Source: Pyrus communis (Eukaryota > Streptophyta > Magnoliopsida > Rosales > Rosaceae). From it: DNA of 64,000 bases. Position numbers and translations under genes: made by a program. Location of the stretch: NCBI RefSeq assembly GCF_963583255.1, contig NW_026908891.1:52001-116000 (forward strand). The letters run 5' to 3'. The notes beneath the pieces are model-generated. The model worked only from the letters and a program-made list of their open reading frames with translations. It was not told the DNA's origin and made no database searches. Of this stretch, positions 21,035 through 33,293 are shown piece after piece (position 1 is the first letter of the stretch; each line of letters starts with the position of its first letter).

Positions 21035-23938
21035 TGATGCGAGATTTATACGCACACAAATTAAACCCTCTTTTCGTCAAATTGTAGTATATGTATAAGT
21101 AGGGATCGTTCTAGACCGGGGATTAGGAGGGATTGTTAACCACTTGGATTTGACTCAAAAACGTAAAAACAAAGTTAAAAACGTTCACAAAGACTCAAAG
21201 GACTCAAAACAAGTTCAAAAGACTCAAAACTGCCTAAAAACACTAACTAGGCAGTTTCTGACCTTAAATCCAATGTTGGACGAATTTAAGATTATGGCTT
21301 GATTCAAACGTAAAATAACAATATAAAACACTATACTAGACTCAAAGAATGCAAAACTAAACTTTAAAACACTAAAACAAACCAAAAGATTCAAAACAAC
21401 ACAAACACACTCAAATCTGCCTAAAAACCACTTTCTGGGCAGATTTGAGCACAAACACAAATTTGGACGAATTTGTGTAACAAAATGACTCAAAACTCTT
21501 ATAAACACAAACTAAGACACTTTCTCACTAAATTAGACAATAAAGTAAAGGGGGATTTTAATTTGACGAAAATTGAAATAACGAAACAAGTTTAATAAAC
21601 TAGACATAATGTAAATATGAATGCGATGAAAATGAATGGATGAATGCTAGCTAGAAGGTTCTTCTCCACACATGTTACACTTGCATAATAAAATGATTTC
21701 CAATTGCATTTCAATAAACCATTAATTCTCAACACCCCAAGTTAACCGTGATGCACTAATTAACCTTCAAATCTTCCTAACGTTATTGAATTGGATGGGT
21801 TAGCGCATACAACAATTCAAAACATTCCCCACAAGTCCTCAACATGAATGCATAGAAGAGGTACAAGCAAGAATCATTACGCTCTATGAAAATTATAAGT
21901 GTTGACGAGGCATTCGTTACTATGATTGCATGAAACTTATGCCAAGAATTCGTTTAACGCGATTGTTTATAAGCAACCTCCACTACTTGTGAATATAAGT
22001 TCGTAACTATTAGGTGAAACTCACTTATATTCTAGCGTCATATTCATGCATGAAAATTAAGCGTGCACTCTCAATAAACATACATAAATAAGTTATCAAT
22101 CAAACGGTTAAACAAATTGAATCACAACTTATGAAACGCAATTAGAAGTAATCAAATCAAAATGTAAGCATAAACATATATTTCGAATTTCCTCATAACT
22201 TTGAAATCAAAGAAACACCTAAACATTCCAACAACTCAAACTTGAATTGTATGAACGTTTAGGCACTCTTCTCTTCCATTCCTCATACGTACAAAACAAA
22301 GAGTATTGAAATTAAACATTGAAATCAAAGAAACACCTAAACATTCCAACAACTCAAACTTGAATTGTATGAACGTTTAGGCACTCTTCTCTTCCTCTTC
22401 GTTGTAGCACAAGGTCTAAGGATAGTTTGATGGTGTGAATGGTTTGGGTAGTGGTGGAGGAATGGAAGGATGGTGTTTGGATTTGTAGGGGAGACTCACG
22501 GCACAAAGGGGGTGGTTTGATGGTCTACATTTCTGCAATGGATGAGTTTATGGAAGAGTGTTTGGAATGGGTGAATTTCTGGCACAAAGGCCTTATTTCT
22601 GTGGTGAATGGATCCCCCCTTTGTGGCTGTAATGGATGCATATTTATAGGTGGAAATGCATGTGGGATGATAGGTTTGAATGATTATTGGTGCATGTGAC
22701 TGAAATAGCATGTGAAAAGGCTGGAAATGCATGTGTTTTGGACGGCACAAGGATGGGTTGAGTGTGTGGCTGCATGGTTAAATGATTAAGAGTGAATGCA
22801 TGTGCAAATGCATGTGGAATGTGGCTGCAATGAAGGAGTTTTTCTGGGTGCATGTGGGTTGGAAATGATGAAAGAATAAAGGGTGCATGTGCTAGGGAAT
22901 GTGCTGAAAATGCATGTGATGAAATAATTAGAGAGTGAGGGGATGCACGGCATGGGTTGTTGATTTTCTGGAATTGTATTAAAGGATGCATGTGTTGATT
23001 AAAGGGGGAATGACAATCTGAAATGGGATAGGAAATGCATGTGGATTAAAAGGGACATGTGGGGGTGGAAATGATGAATGAAATGCATGTGAATGACAGC
23101 TAGATATGTTGATGAATGCATGTGACTTGTTTGTGGTGAGTGAATGCATGTGCAAAGCTGGAAATGCAATGGGAACTCACGGCAATGGGTGTTTGGGGTT
23201 GGAAATGCATGTGTTTGCATGTGATTTCTGCTTGTGTGAAGTGTGTGTGAATGCATGTGGATTAAAGATTGAATGGTGGCTGCAATGATGAAGACATGTG
23301 GCTGAAATGAAAGGTGGAAATGGGAAGGAATGTGCACGGCAATGATGGTGAATATGAATGCATGTGGCTGATTTAAAGAATAGGTATGCATGTGAATTAA
23401 AGGTGTTGTGTTAGGTGATGGGTGCATGTTAAGTGATAAGTGATAAGTGATGATGATAATTGATAAGTGATAAGTGATGATGATAAGTGATATGATATGT
23501 GGTGATGATAAGTGATAAGTGGTTATGATAAGTGATATGATATGTGGTTATGATAAGTGATAAGTGGTGATGATAAGTAATGGGAGCATGTGAGGGAATG
23601 AATAATGAATGCATGTGTATGGTTTTGGGAGAAAGGTGGAGATGCACGGCATAAGGGAATTGGAAAGGTTTAAATGTCCTAAAACTAAAGGGAACAAGGT
23701 TCCAACACTTTGGTCTTCAATTAGGTCTTCAATTTCGTCCAACACTTTGGCGCCAAGCATAAGCTATCCATCCTTAGCCCAAAAGTGCTCCAAAAGTCTC
23801 CAAAATGCATCTTTTTGCTCCTTTAGCCCTTTGGACCTACAAACACACGAAAATAGCTTAAAGGACTAAAATAACTAAAGAAACATAACGTAAATGCACG
23901 AGAACAAGCCATTTAAGTCGATGAATATGCTCCTATCA
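21035..23938 (-). repeat. 5' LTR of element E
   Basis: Nearly identical to 14076-16992 at an offset of 6960 bases. Hairpin units lie at 22218-22263 and 22336-22381. Confidence 0.94.
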
Positions 23939-25390
23939 CACATGCATTCATCATCATAACCTAGCTGTCATTGCACATGCATTCACCCTTTAATCCATTG
24001 CAGCCACATGCACTCCCATTTTCTCCCAAAACATTGCACATGCATTTTCAGCTTTCCACCAAGTTCCTAGCTGTCATATTCCCTCTTCTTCACCTATAAA
24101 TAAGCATCCATTGCAGCCACAATTCATTCACACTTCCAATATTCAGAAATTCACCAAAGAGAGCCTTTGTGCCGTGCAAAACAGCACCTATTCCCTACCA
24201 ATCCAAACACCATTACTTCCTTCCACATTCCACAAAACCTATCATTCTACATCATCCATAATCCCCAAAATTCACCTTAGACCTTGTGCTACAACAAAGA
24301 GGAAGAGAAGCGGGCCTAAACGTTCATACAATTCAAGTTTGAGTTGTTGGAATGTTTAGGTGTTTCTTTTCCTTTGAATTCAATGTTTAATTTCAATTCT
24401 CTTTGTTTTGTACGTATGAGGAACTAAACCCCCCTTGGCTAGGGGGGAATTCGAAATATATGTTTATGCTTGCATTATAATTTGATTACTTCTAATTGCG
24501 TTTCATAAGTTGTGAATTCAATTTGTTTAACTATTTGATAGATAACTTATTTATGTATGTTTATTGAGAATGTGCGCTTAATTTTCATGCATGAATATGA
24601 CGCTAGAATATAAGTGAGTTTCACCTAATCGTTACAAACTTATATTCACAAGTAGTGGAGGTTGCTTATAAACAATCGCGTTAAATGAATTCTTGGCAAG
24701 AGTTTCATGCAGTTCATAGTAACGAATGCTTCGTCAATGCTTATGGTTTTCAAAGAACGTAATGATTCTTGCTTGTATCTCTATTATGCAGTTCATATAG
24801 GGAACTTGTGGGGAATGTTTTGGGTTGTCGTATGCAATCATCCAATTCAATAACGTTAGGAAAATCTGAGGGTTAATTAGTGCAATTCTCGGTTAACTTG
24901 GGGTGTTGAGAATTAATGGTTTATTGAAAAGCAATTGGAAATCGTTTTATTATGCAAGTATAACATGTATGGAGATAAACCCCTTAGCTAGCCTTCCCAT
25001 CCATTCAATTCCATCACGTTCATATTTACATTCTGCCCTTAAATTACAATCTGTGCATTTAGTTTAATTTCGTCCAAAACTCAATCCCCCTTTACTTTAT
25101 TGTCCAATTTAGTTAGAAATACATTTAGTTTGTGTTTATAAGTGTTTTGATTCAATTTATTACACAAATTCGTCCAAATTCACCAAAGTGCTCAAAACTG
25201 CCCAGAAAGTGTTTTTAAGGCAGTTTTGAGTGTTTTGGGTGATGTTTGAGTCTTTTGGTTTGTTTTAGTGTTTTAAAGTTTAGTTTTGCATTCTTTGAGT
25301 CTAGTATAGTGTTTTATATTGTGTTTTTACGTTTTTGAGTCAAATCCAAGTGATTAACAATCCCTCCTAATCCCCGGTCCAGAACGATCC

Positions 25391-27727
25391 TGATGCGAGA
25401 ATTATACGCACACAAATTAAACCCTCTTTTTATCAATTGTAGTGAAGAATGTAAGTAGGGATCGTTCTGGACCGGGGATTAGGAGGGATTGTTAATCACT
25501 TGGAAACTGACTCAAATACGTAAAAACAGGTTTAAAACACTATACTAGACTCAAAGAATGCAAAACTAAACTTTAAAACACCAAAACAAACCAAAAGACT
25601 CAAAACAGCACCAAAACACTCAAAACTGCCTTAAAAACACAATCTGGGCAGTTTTGAACACTAGACACAACTTTGGACGAAAATTGGTTTTACTTTGACC
25701 TAAGACACTTAAAAACACAAACTAAAGTGATTTCTAACTACTATGACTCAACAAAGTAAAGGGGGATTGGTTTTGGACGAATTTAAAAACAAAACAAACT
25801 TTTTAAATTAGAACAGATTGTAAAACGAATTTGATGGAATTGAATGGATGGGAAGCTAGCTAAGGGGTTCATCTCCACACATGTTATACTTGCATATAAA
25901 ACGATTTCCAATTGCTTTTCAATAACCCATGAATTCTGAACGCCCCAAGTTAATTAGGTTCGCTTAAATTAACCTTCAGATTTTCCTAACGTTATTGAAT
26001 TGGATGATTGCATACGACAACCCAAAACATTCCCCACCAGTCCCCTACATGATTGCATAATAGAGATACAAGCAAGAATCATTAAGTTCTATGAAAACCA
26101 TAAGCATTGACGAAGCACTTGTTACTATGATTGCATGAAACTTATGCCAAGAATTTACTTAACACGATTGAGATCATCAACCTTTACTACTTGTGAATAT
26201 AATTCCATAACGATTAGGTGAAATTTCCTTATATCCTAGCATCCAATTTATGCATGATAATTAAGCGTGCACTCTCAACCAACACACACAAATCAATGTA
26301 ATTCACATAGATAAGTAAATTGAATTCACAACTTATGAAACGCAATTAGAAGTAATCAAATCATATAGCAAGTATAAACATGTATTTCGAATCCCCCCCT
26401 AGCCAAGGGGGGGGGTTTAGTTCCTCATACGTACAAGACAAAGAGAAATAAATTTAAACATTGAAATCAAAGGAGAGGAAACACCTAAATATTCCAGCCA
26501 CTCGAACTTGAATTGCATGAACTTCCACGCCCTCTTCTCCTCCTCTTTGTTGCGGCACAAGGTCTAAGGACAGGTTTTGGGTGGTATTTGTATGGAGGAA
26601 TGGATGTGTGATGGTAGGGTAGTGTTTAGGAGGGATGGGATAGTGCGGCAAAGCTTAAAACTAAGGAGAAAGGTGTTTGGTGGCTGCGGCAAGGGTGTGG
26701 AGAGGGTTGGACGAATTTCTGGAATGAATGAATGTGTATGAGAGGTGGTGGTCTGATCTAGGGGTTAATATGAGTATATATAGGCACTTAAAACCCTAGG
26801 GTAATCAGATATGGACTTGAATAACCCAAATCCACAAGGAAATAGGCTTAGAAATCAGAAATAAAAAGGGATAATGCTTCCTAGGTGCGGCAGGTAAGGA
26901 GATAAGGTGATAAGGCTTCTAGAATGCCTTGCAAGGCAAGGGAAATCAGCACTCTAGAAGGATTTGGGGCGCCACTTTTGTAGGAGATAAGATAAGGTTC
27001 CTAGAATCATGTTTTAAGGGCCAAATTTGTAGGGAAAAAGAGATAAGGGTGCGGCACTAAAGGATAGGGCAGATTAGGGCTTCTAGAAACCCTCCAATGC
27101 AAGGAAAACTCATGGCAAGGATGGATAAGGGTTCTAGAACAAGGATAAGGTTTCTAGAACAAGGATAAGGTTTCCTAAATGGATAAGGACTCCTCATTGC
27201 ACATGGAAACTTTGCCTATTAGGATTAGGAAACCTTGTCTTTGTCATTCCTTCTTCATCTTGGACTCCTTTTCCTTCTTGGATTTGGAAAACTTCTTTGT
27301 TGCTTCACTTGAGACCATTTGGATTTTGACTTTCCTTCATCAAGTAGGAAACCTTATTTGAGTAGGAATCTTCATTCTTCTAGGAATCCTAATTCAACTA
27401 GGAAACCCATCTTAACTAGGAATCCTAATTCAACTAGGAAACCCATCTTCCATTTAGGGACTTTCCTACTTCAACTAGGAAACCTTGCCCAAGTAGGAAT
27501 CATCATCTTCAAGTCTTCAATTTCGTCCATCCTCTTGGCTCCAAGCATATGATGTCCATTCCAAGCTCTAATTTGCTCCAAAAGGCTCCAAAATGCATCC
27601 TTTTGCATACTTTGCCCTTAAAACCTGAAAACACATAGAACTAGCTTAAAAGACTACTTTACTAAGGAAAAACACTATAAATGCACAAAAACAAGCTAAA
27701 CTAAGGTGCGTAAATATGCTCCTATCA
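25391..27727 (-). mobile_element. Solo LTR F (L family, minus strand)
   Basis: The sequence runs from TGATGCGAGAATTATACGC to TATGCTCCTATCA, 2337 bp, with the exact duplication GATCC on both sides (25386-25390, 27728-27732). It is a diverged subfamily. The CATGCAT block is replaced by sequence rich in AGGAAAC / TAGGAATC motifs (27050-27510). The TATA-like box is TATATATA (about 26775-26782), and there is a single hairpin region that has lost most of its pairing. A C7/G9 hairpin is present near 26394-26416. Confidence 0.92.
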
Positions 27728-27804
27728 GATCCCTACTTACATACTTACTACAATTGATAAAAAGAGGGTTTAATTTGTGTGCGTTTAAATCTCGCATCAG
27801 TTGT

Positions 27805-28748
27805 GAATTCAATTTGTTTAACTATTTGATAGATAACTTATTTATGTATGTTTATTGAGAATGCGCGCTTAATTTTCATGCATGAATATGACGCTAGAAT
27901 ATAAGTGAGTTTCACCTAATCGTTACAAACTTATATTCACAAGTAGTGGAGGTTGCTTATAAACAATCGCGTTAAATGAATTCTTGGCAAGAGTTTCATG
28001 CAGTCCATAGTAACGAATGCTTCGTCAATGCTTATGGTTTTCAAAGAACGTAATGATTCTTGCTTGTATCTCTATTATGCAGTTCATATAGGGAACTTGT
28101 GGGGAATGTTTTGGGTTGTCGTATGCAATCATCCAATTCAATAACGTTAGGAAAATCTGAGGGTTAATTAGTTCAATTCACGGTTAACTTGGGGTGTTGA
28201 GAATTAATGGTTTATTGAAATGCAATTGGAAATCGTTTTATTATGCAAGTGTAACATATGTGGAGATGAACCCCTTAGCTAGCCTTTATTCCATTCAATT
28301 CTATCACACATTCACATTTACATTTGCCTTTAATTTACAATCTGTACATTTAGTTTAAATTCGTCAAAACCTAAATCCCCCTTTACTTTATTGTCCAATT
28401 TAGTTAGAAAGTGTCTTAGTTTATGTTTCTAAGTGTTTTGATTCAATTTATTTCCCAAATTCGTCCAAATTCACCAAAGTGCTCAAAACTGCCCAGAAAG
28501 TGTTTTTAAGGCAGTTTTGTGTGTTTTGGGTGATGTTTGAGTCTTTTGGTTTGTTTTAGTGTTTTAAAGTTTAGTTTTGCATTCTTTGAGTATAGTATAG
28601 AGTTTTATATTGTGTTTTTACGTTTTTAAGTCAAATCCATGTGATTAACAATCCCTCCTAATCCCCGGTCCAGAACGATCCCTACTTATACTTATACTAC
28701 AATTGTCAAAAAGAGGGTTTAATTTGTGTGCGTTTAATTCTCGCATCA
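27805..28748 (+). repeat. 3' LTR of element B, second part
   Basis: Continues the LTR from GAATTCAATTTGTTTAAC to TCTCGCATCA. It keeps about 50 bp (around 28380-28430) that the 5' LTR has lost. Confidence 0.92.
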
Positions 28749-28753
28749 ATGAG

Positions 28754-31111
28754 TCAACTATATCAATGGAGAAACATGAATGATCCTCACTAGGATACTT
28801 AATAGAATCAGAAAGACTAAAATTAACAACTTCCCCATCAAATTCCATGGACAAAGTTCCATTAAACACATCGATTTTTGTCCGAGCCGTCTTCATGAAT
28901 GGCCGTCCAAGGAGGATTGGCAACGTAGGGGCATGGTCAGATTCATCCATCTCGAGCACATAGAAGTCCGCCGGAAAGATTAAATGATTTACCTGCACTA
29001 ACACATCTTCCAAAACTCCCTTTGGATAGGCGTTAGATCTATCGGCCAATTGTATGATTACACCATCATTTTTCAATACTCCTAGGTTCATAGATGCATA
29101 AATTGAATATGGCATAACATTTATAGAAGCACCTAGGTCTAGCATGGCAGATTCAAAACGAGTATTACCTATCACACAAAGAATTGTAAAACTACCCGGA
29201 TCTTTGCATTTGGGGGGTAGTTTGCGTTGCAAGATGGCGGAGACATTTTCACCTACCTTTACCACCTCCTTGGTCGACATCCTCTTCCTAGTGGTGCAAA
29301 GCTCCTTTAAGAACTTGGCGTACCTCGGGACTTGCTTGATTGCATCCAAAAAGGGTATGTTTACTTGAACTTTCCGAAATGTTTCAAGTATGTCCTTCTC
29401 GGCTTCTTCTTTCTTCGTTTGCATAAACCTACTAGGAAAAGGCACATTTGGAGGTAAAACATTAGTAGGAACCGAATTTGACACATTCTTACCCTTTTTG
29501 GCCGAATTAGACACTTTGAAGTCACTTGAAGCTTGCGGCAAAGGTGTTTCCACCTTTGCCGTGGGCTGGCCTATGTCCTCCTCTTCAATTCTCAGCTTTT
29601 CGTCCTCGTTAAGACCTGATGGTGATGGTGTAGGACCTGCCCCGACTTCTTTTCCGCTTCTCAAGAGTATGGCCTTTGCACTTTCGAAGCCTCCCTTGGG
29701 GTTTGGAATGGTAGAACTAGGAAGTTGGCCTTGCTCACGAAACTTCCCTACAAAATCTGCAATCTGCCCAATTTGTTTCTCCAATTGCTCCACCCTCTTG
29801 TCTTGGTTTTGCATGGCTTTGGCTTGATTTTCTTGCCCCTGAGACAAATTAGTTAGTAACTTAAGAAGTGTATCGTTATCTAGGGACGTACCTGAACTTG
29901 TTTGGGCAGATTGTGGAGGTGCTTGTGTGGGTGCGTATGGCTTGTTGTAGAAGCCCGGGGGTTGTTGCCTAAAGCCTCCTTGTTGTGGTGGTTGTTGGGG
30001 CTCCCTCCATTTGAAGTTTGGGTGGTCTCTCCAACCGGGATTGTAGGTGTTGGAATACGGATCGTTCCTTGGTTGGTTTTGGCCTTGAAATCCAATTGCA
30101 TTTGCGCTTTCCCATCCATCATTTTCAATGAGTTGCGGGCACTTCTCTGAAGCATGTCCTTGGATAGAACACACTCCGCATACAATTGGTCCTTGCATCC
30201 TCATTCCCTCGGCCATCTGAGACACAATGGAAGTAAGATTAGCTAATTGTGAATGAATGTCGGGTGTGGAACTTACCTCATGAACTTGCTGCCGTGGGGG
30301 TCCTCTTTGGCCTACTCCTTCGTATTGTTGAGCGTTCAACGCTCGGTTAGCAATCAAAACCTTGGCCGCCATGGGTGTCTTGTCCACCAATGCTCCACCC
30401 GCCGAGGCATCGAGCATTTGACGTTCGATTGGTAGGAGCCCCTCGTAGAAGTATTGTAGAAGTAATTCCTCCTTCATCTGATGCTGTGGACAAGAAGTAA
30501 CAAGGGATTTAAAACATTCATAATACGTAGGAAAAGACTCACCTTCTTCTTGTTGGATTCCACTTATCCTTTTACGTAAAAGGATGATTCGAGAAGTTGG
30601 GAAAAACTTCTCCAGAAATGCCCTCTTCATACTCTCCCATGATGTGACGGTTCCGGGAGCTAACTCGTACAACCAATCTTTGGCTTTGTCCATTAAAGAG
30701 AATGGAAAAGCCTTCATCTTCAGAATACTTCCATCGACGTTGACGGGAGTCATGCTTGAACACACCACCTGGAATTCCTTCAGATGCTTGTTCGGATCCT
30801 CCATGGACAACCCATGGTATTTCGGAATATGGTGGAGCAAACTTGACTTCAACTCGAACTCTTCGGTCTTCCCTTGGGCAGGCGGGGGATATTGGATACA
30901 CAAAGGTCCGATTGTCCATGGCCATGCCTTGTGGTTCTTCAAAAATCCTTGCCGTGGGTTCTCCTTCCTCTTCTAGAACTTGTTCTTCAAGGTCAGGTTC
31001 CGGGCTTTGTGGATTTGATTCTTGTTGCTTTCTCTTTCGTCTCAAAGTCCTCTCAAAATCGCTGTCAAAGTCCAAGATATGCTCACGAATCGATTGAGAA
31101 CTCCGAGTCAT
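28754..31111 (-). pseudogene. Element A gag-protease region (upstream half of the split gag-pol)
   Basis: A long open frame runs from 30942 to 28645. Its last 35 or so residues come from the element B LTR, so true element A coding ends at about 28754. It contains the retrotransposon Gag core (FELKSSLLHHIPKYHGL, FPFSLMDKAKDWLYEL, FLEKFFPTSR), a CCHC zinc knuckle (CGVCSIQGHASEKC, about residues 254-267) and an aspartic protease with the DLGASI site ([15 protein letters not shown], about residue 600). The true Gag start is probably the ATG at 31111 (MTRSSQSIREHIL), which is in another frame and joins near 30900, so this copy has a frameshift. Downstream coding resumes in RT at 1634 after the inserted element B. 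Gag would form the particle and protease would cut the polyprotein. Element A is the only L-family copy here that keeps enzyme domains. Confidence 0.88.
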
Positions 31112-31204
31112 ACACTAGTACCTAAAACAAGAAAAACAAAACAAGGTCAGAATCTTTATCAAACTAAAAATAAACAGAAAATAACAATCCAAGGGATTAG
31201 CAAA
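31112..31204 (-). other. Element A leader with deleted primer binding site
   Basis: The leader matches that of element E (CCTAAAACAAG, AATCCAAGGGATTAGCAAA) but jumps straight into LTR sequence (AGCACACAAATTAAAACCC). The PBS and about 15 bases of the LTR end are missing, so the copy could not prime reverse transcription. Confidence 0.75.
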
Positions 31205-33293
31205 ATATATAAGCACACAAATTAAAACCCTCTTTTGACAATTGTAGTATATGAATAAGTAGGGATCGTTCTAGACGGGGGATTAGGAGGGATTGCTAAA
31301 TCAATTGAAAACTGACTCAAAAACGTAAAACAAAAGTTAAAACACTCAACTAGACTCAAAGAATGCAAAACTAAACAATAAAACACTAAAACAAACCAAA
31401 AGACTCAAAACAGCCCCAAAACACTCAAAACTGCCTTAACAACACAATCTGGGCAGTTTTGAGCACTTACACTATTTTGGACGAATTTGGGTAATAACTT
31501 GAATCAAAACACTTAGAAACACAAACTAAGACACTTTCTAACTAAATTGGACACTAAAGTAAAGGGGGATTTAGTTTTTGACGAAATTAAATAAAATGCA
31601 CATATTGTAATTAAAACAGATTGTAAAGATGAATTTGATGAAAATATGGATGGAATGCTAGCTAGAAGGTTCTTCTCCACACATGTCACACTTGCATACA
31701 AGATGATTTTCAGTTGGTCTTTCGATGAATTATGAAACTCAACACCCCGGGTTAATTAGGTCCGCTTAAATTAACCTTCAAGTTCTCCTTAAGTTAATGA
31801 ATTGGATGGGACAGCGCATACACAATTCAAAACATTCTCCAAAAGTCCTTTACGTGAAAAGCACAATAAAGATACAATCAAAGATCATTAAGAAACATGA
31901 AAACTATAAGTGTTGACGAGGCATTCGTTACTATGATGAGCATGAAACTAGTGCCAAGAATTCATTTAACGCGATTGTTTATAAGCAACCTCCACTACTT
32001 GTGAATATAAGTTTGTAACTATTAGGTGAAACTCACTTATATTCTAGCATCATATTCATGCATGAAAACTAAGCGTGCACTCTCAATAAACATACACAAA
32101 TAAGTTATCAATCAAGCAGTTAAACAAATTGAATCCACAACTCATGAAATTCCAACCAAAGGTAATCAATTTATATTGCAAGCATAAACATGGTTTTGAA
32201 TCACCCCCTAGCTAACTAGGGATTTAGCCTCTCATGTTCACAGAAAGAGAAACAAAATTGAAATTAAACATAAAGAACAAAAGATTGATTACATCTAAAA
32301 TGCCAAAGGAATCCACTTGAATTTCTGCACGTTTCAAGTTCCTCTTTCTCCTTTCTTCTTGATGCGGCAGAGAAGGTTTATGGTGAGTTTGGATGATTTT
32401 CTTGTTTAGGGATGGGTTTATGGGGAGATGGTGGTGCAGCAAGGTGGTGGGATGATGTATGGAGGTGTGGATGGTGGCTGGAATGGTGGGGGAAGGCTGC
32501 GGATTGAAGGGATTTAGGTGATGGTGGCTGCGGCAAAAGGGAGAGAGTGGAAGGGTGGCTGCGGCAACAAGGTTTTGTGGCTGAATTCTGGAAGAGTGAA
32601 TGAAAGAGAGAAGAGAGCTAGGGTGCGGCTTAGGGCTTAGTTTATATAGGGTTTCAGAAAATAAACCCTAGCTTATTTTTATTAACTAAAATAAAATCAA
32701 AGGCTTCTAGAAAAAGGAAATAAAATCAGAAATTAAAGAGGGAATTGATTAATAGGTGCGGCTAGGGTTTATTTGGAAGGGAAATAGGTTTAAATTTCAG
32801 AAATAAAAGGGAGAGTGGCTGCAAGGAAAAAGGGTTAGGGTTTAGGTGCATAAAAGGGGACAAAAATGCCCCCCCTTGCACGGCAAGGGAAGGGGAGAAG
32901 GGAAAGGCCACGGCTAAGGCTTTAAAGTGGGCTAGGGCCTTTGTTTTGTGTCCTAAAGTGCATACAAGGCCTTCAAAGTGGCTAGAAAATACAGACATTT
33001 CAGATTAGGAAAGGTTACCAAAACGAGAAACCTAGGGTTAACTTTCCTACTTCAAGTAGGAATCCTTGTTGGAGTAGGAATCCTCGTTTGAGTAGGAATT
33101 CATCGTTTCTTCAAGTCTTCAACTCATTCATTCCTCTTTTGCTCCAAAAGACTCCAATTTGCATCTTCTTGCACACTTTGGCCTTATAATCTGAAAATAC
33201 ACAAAAGTGACTTTAAACACTAAAATAACTAAGGAAACACAACATAAATGCACGAGAACAAGCTAATTAAGTCGCATGAATATGCTCCTATCA
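31205..33293 (-). repeat. 5' LTR of element A (L family, diverged subfamily)
   Basis: Ends TGAATATGCTCCTATCA at 33293. The U5 side is clearly L-type. The middle is diverged, with many GTGCGGC / GGTGGCTGCGGC motifs and a TATA-like TATATAAA on the minus strand near 32640-32647, and the C/G hairpin is degenerate. At 33294 it abuts the pol of relic G, into which element A inserted. Confidence 0.88.

Larger units (their letters stand above)
14076..23938 (-). mobile_element. Element E: complete, young, non-autonomous L-family retrotransposon with only an antisense ORF
   Basis: This 9.86-kb element on the minus strand is flanked by CACAT. Its LTRs are 2917 bp (14076-16992, the 3' LTR) and 2904 bp (21035-23938, the 5' LTR). 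On reading they differ by a 1-bp indel, about 14 bp in the TGATAAG array and a handful of substitutions. The 4.04-kb interior has a PBS, a 14-codon gag stub, a poly(A) tract in element sense, the aORF in reverse, the conserved 3' region and a polypurine tract. There is no gag, protease, RT or integrase, so movement required enzymes from elsewhere. The near-identical LTRs mean recent insertion. Confidence 0.94.
13638..27799 (+). mobile_element. Solo LTR D (L family, plus strand), itself interrupted by elements E and F
   Basis: D is flanked by GTTGT (13633-13637 and 27800-27804). Its own sequence is 13638-14075, 23944-25390 and 27733-27799, about 1.95 kb in all. It starts TGATAGGAGCATATTTAGG and ends AAATCTCGCATCA. 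Removing E and F with one duplication each gives a continuous L LTR with a single hairpin unit (24315-24360), a C6/G6 hairpin (24429-24447) and a TATA box (24095-24102). Confidence 0.9.
1640..28748 (+). mobile_element. Element B: L-family LTR retrotransposon, non-autonomous and heavily nested
   Basis: Both outer ends are intact (TGATAGGAGCAT and TCTCGCATCA) and flanked by ATGAG. The 5' LTR is 1640-3884. The 3' LTR is 12314-13637 plus 27805-28748, split by solo LTR D. The interior (3885-12313) holds a PBS, a 39-codon gag stub, an inserted LTR fragment (4145-6815), a truncated antisense ORF (6825-7178), solo LTR C, and the conserved 3' noncoding region with its polypurine tract. No pol sequence is present. 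The two LTRs differ by at least a 12-bp indel, a roughly 50-bp indel and scattered changes, so B is older than element E. Confidence 0.9.

Noticed and set aside
28645..28753. C-terminal tail of the element A gag-protease frame
   Set aside because: The last residues (MRELNAHKLNPLF...) are encoded by the element B LTR and do not belong to the protein.
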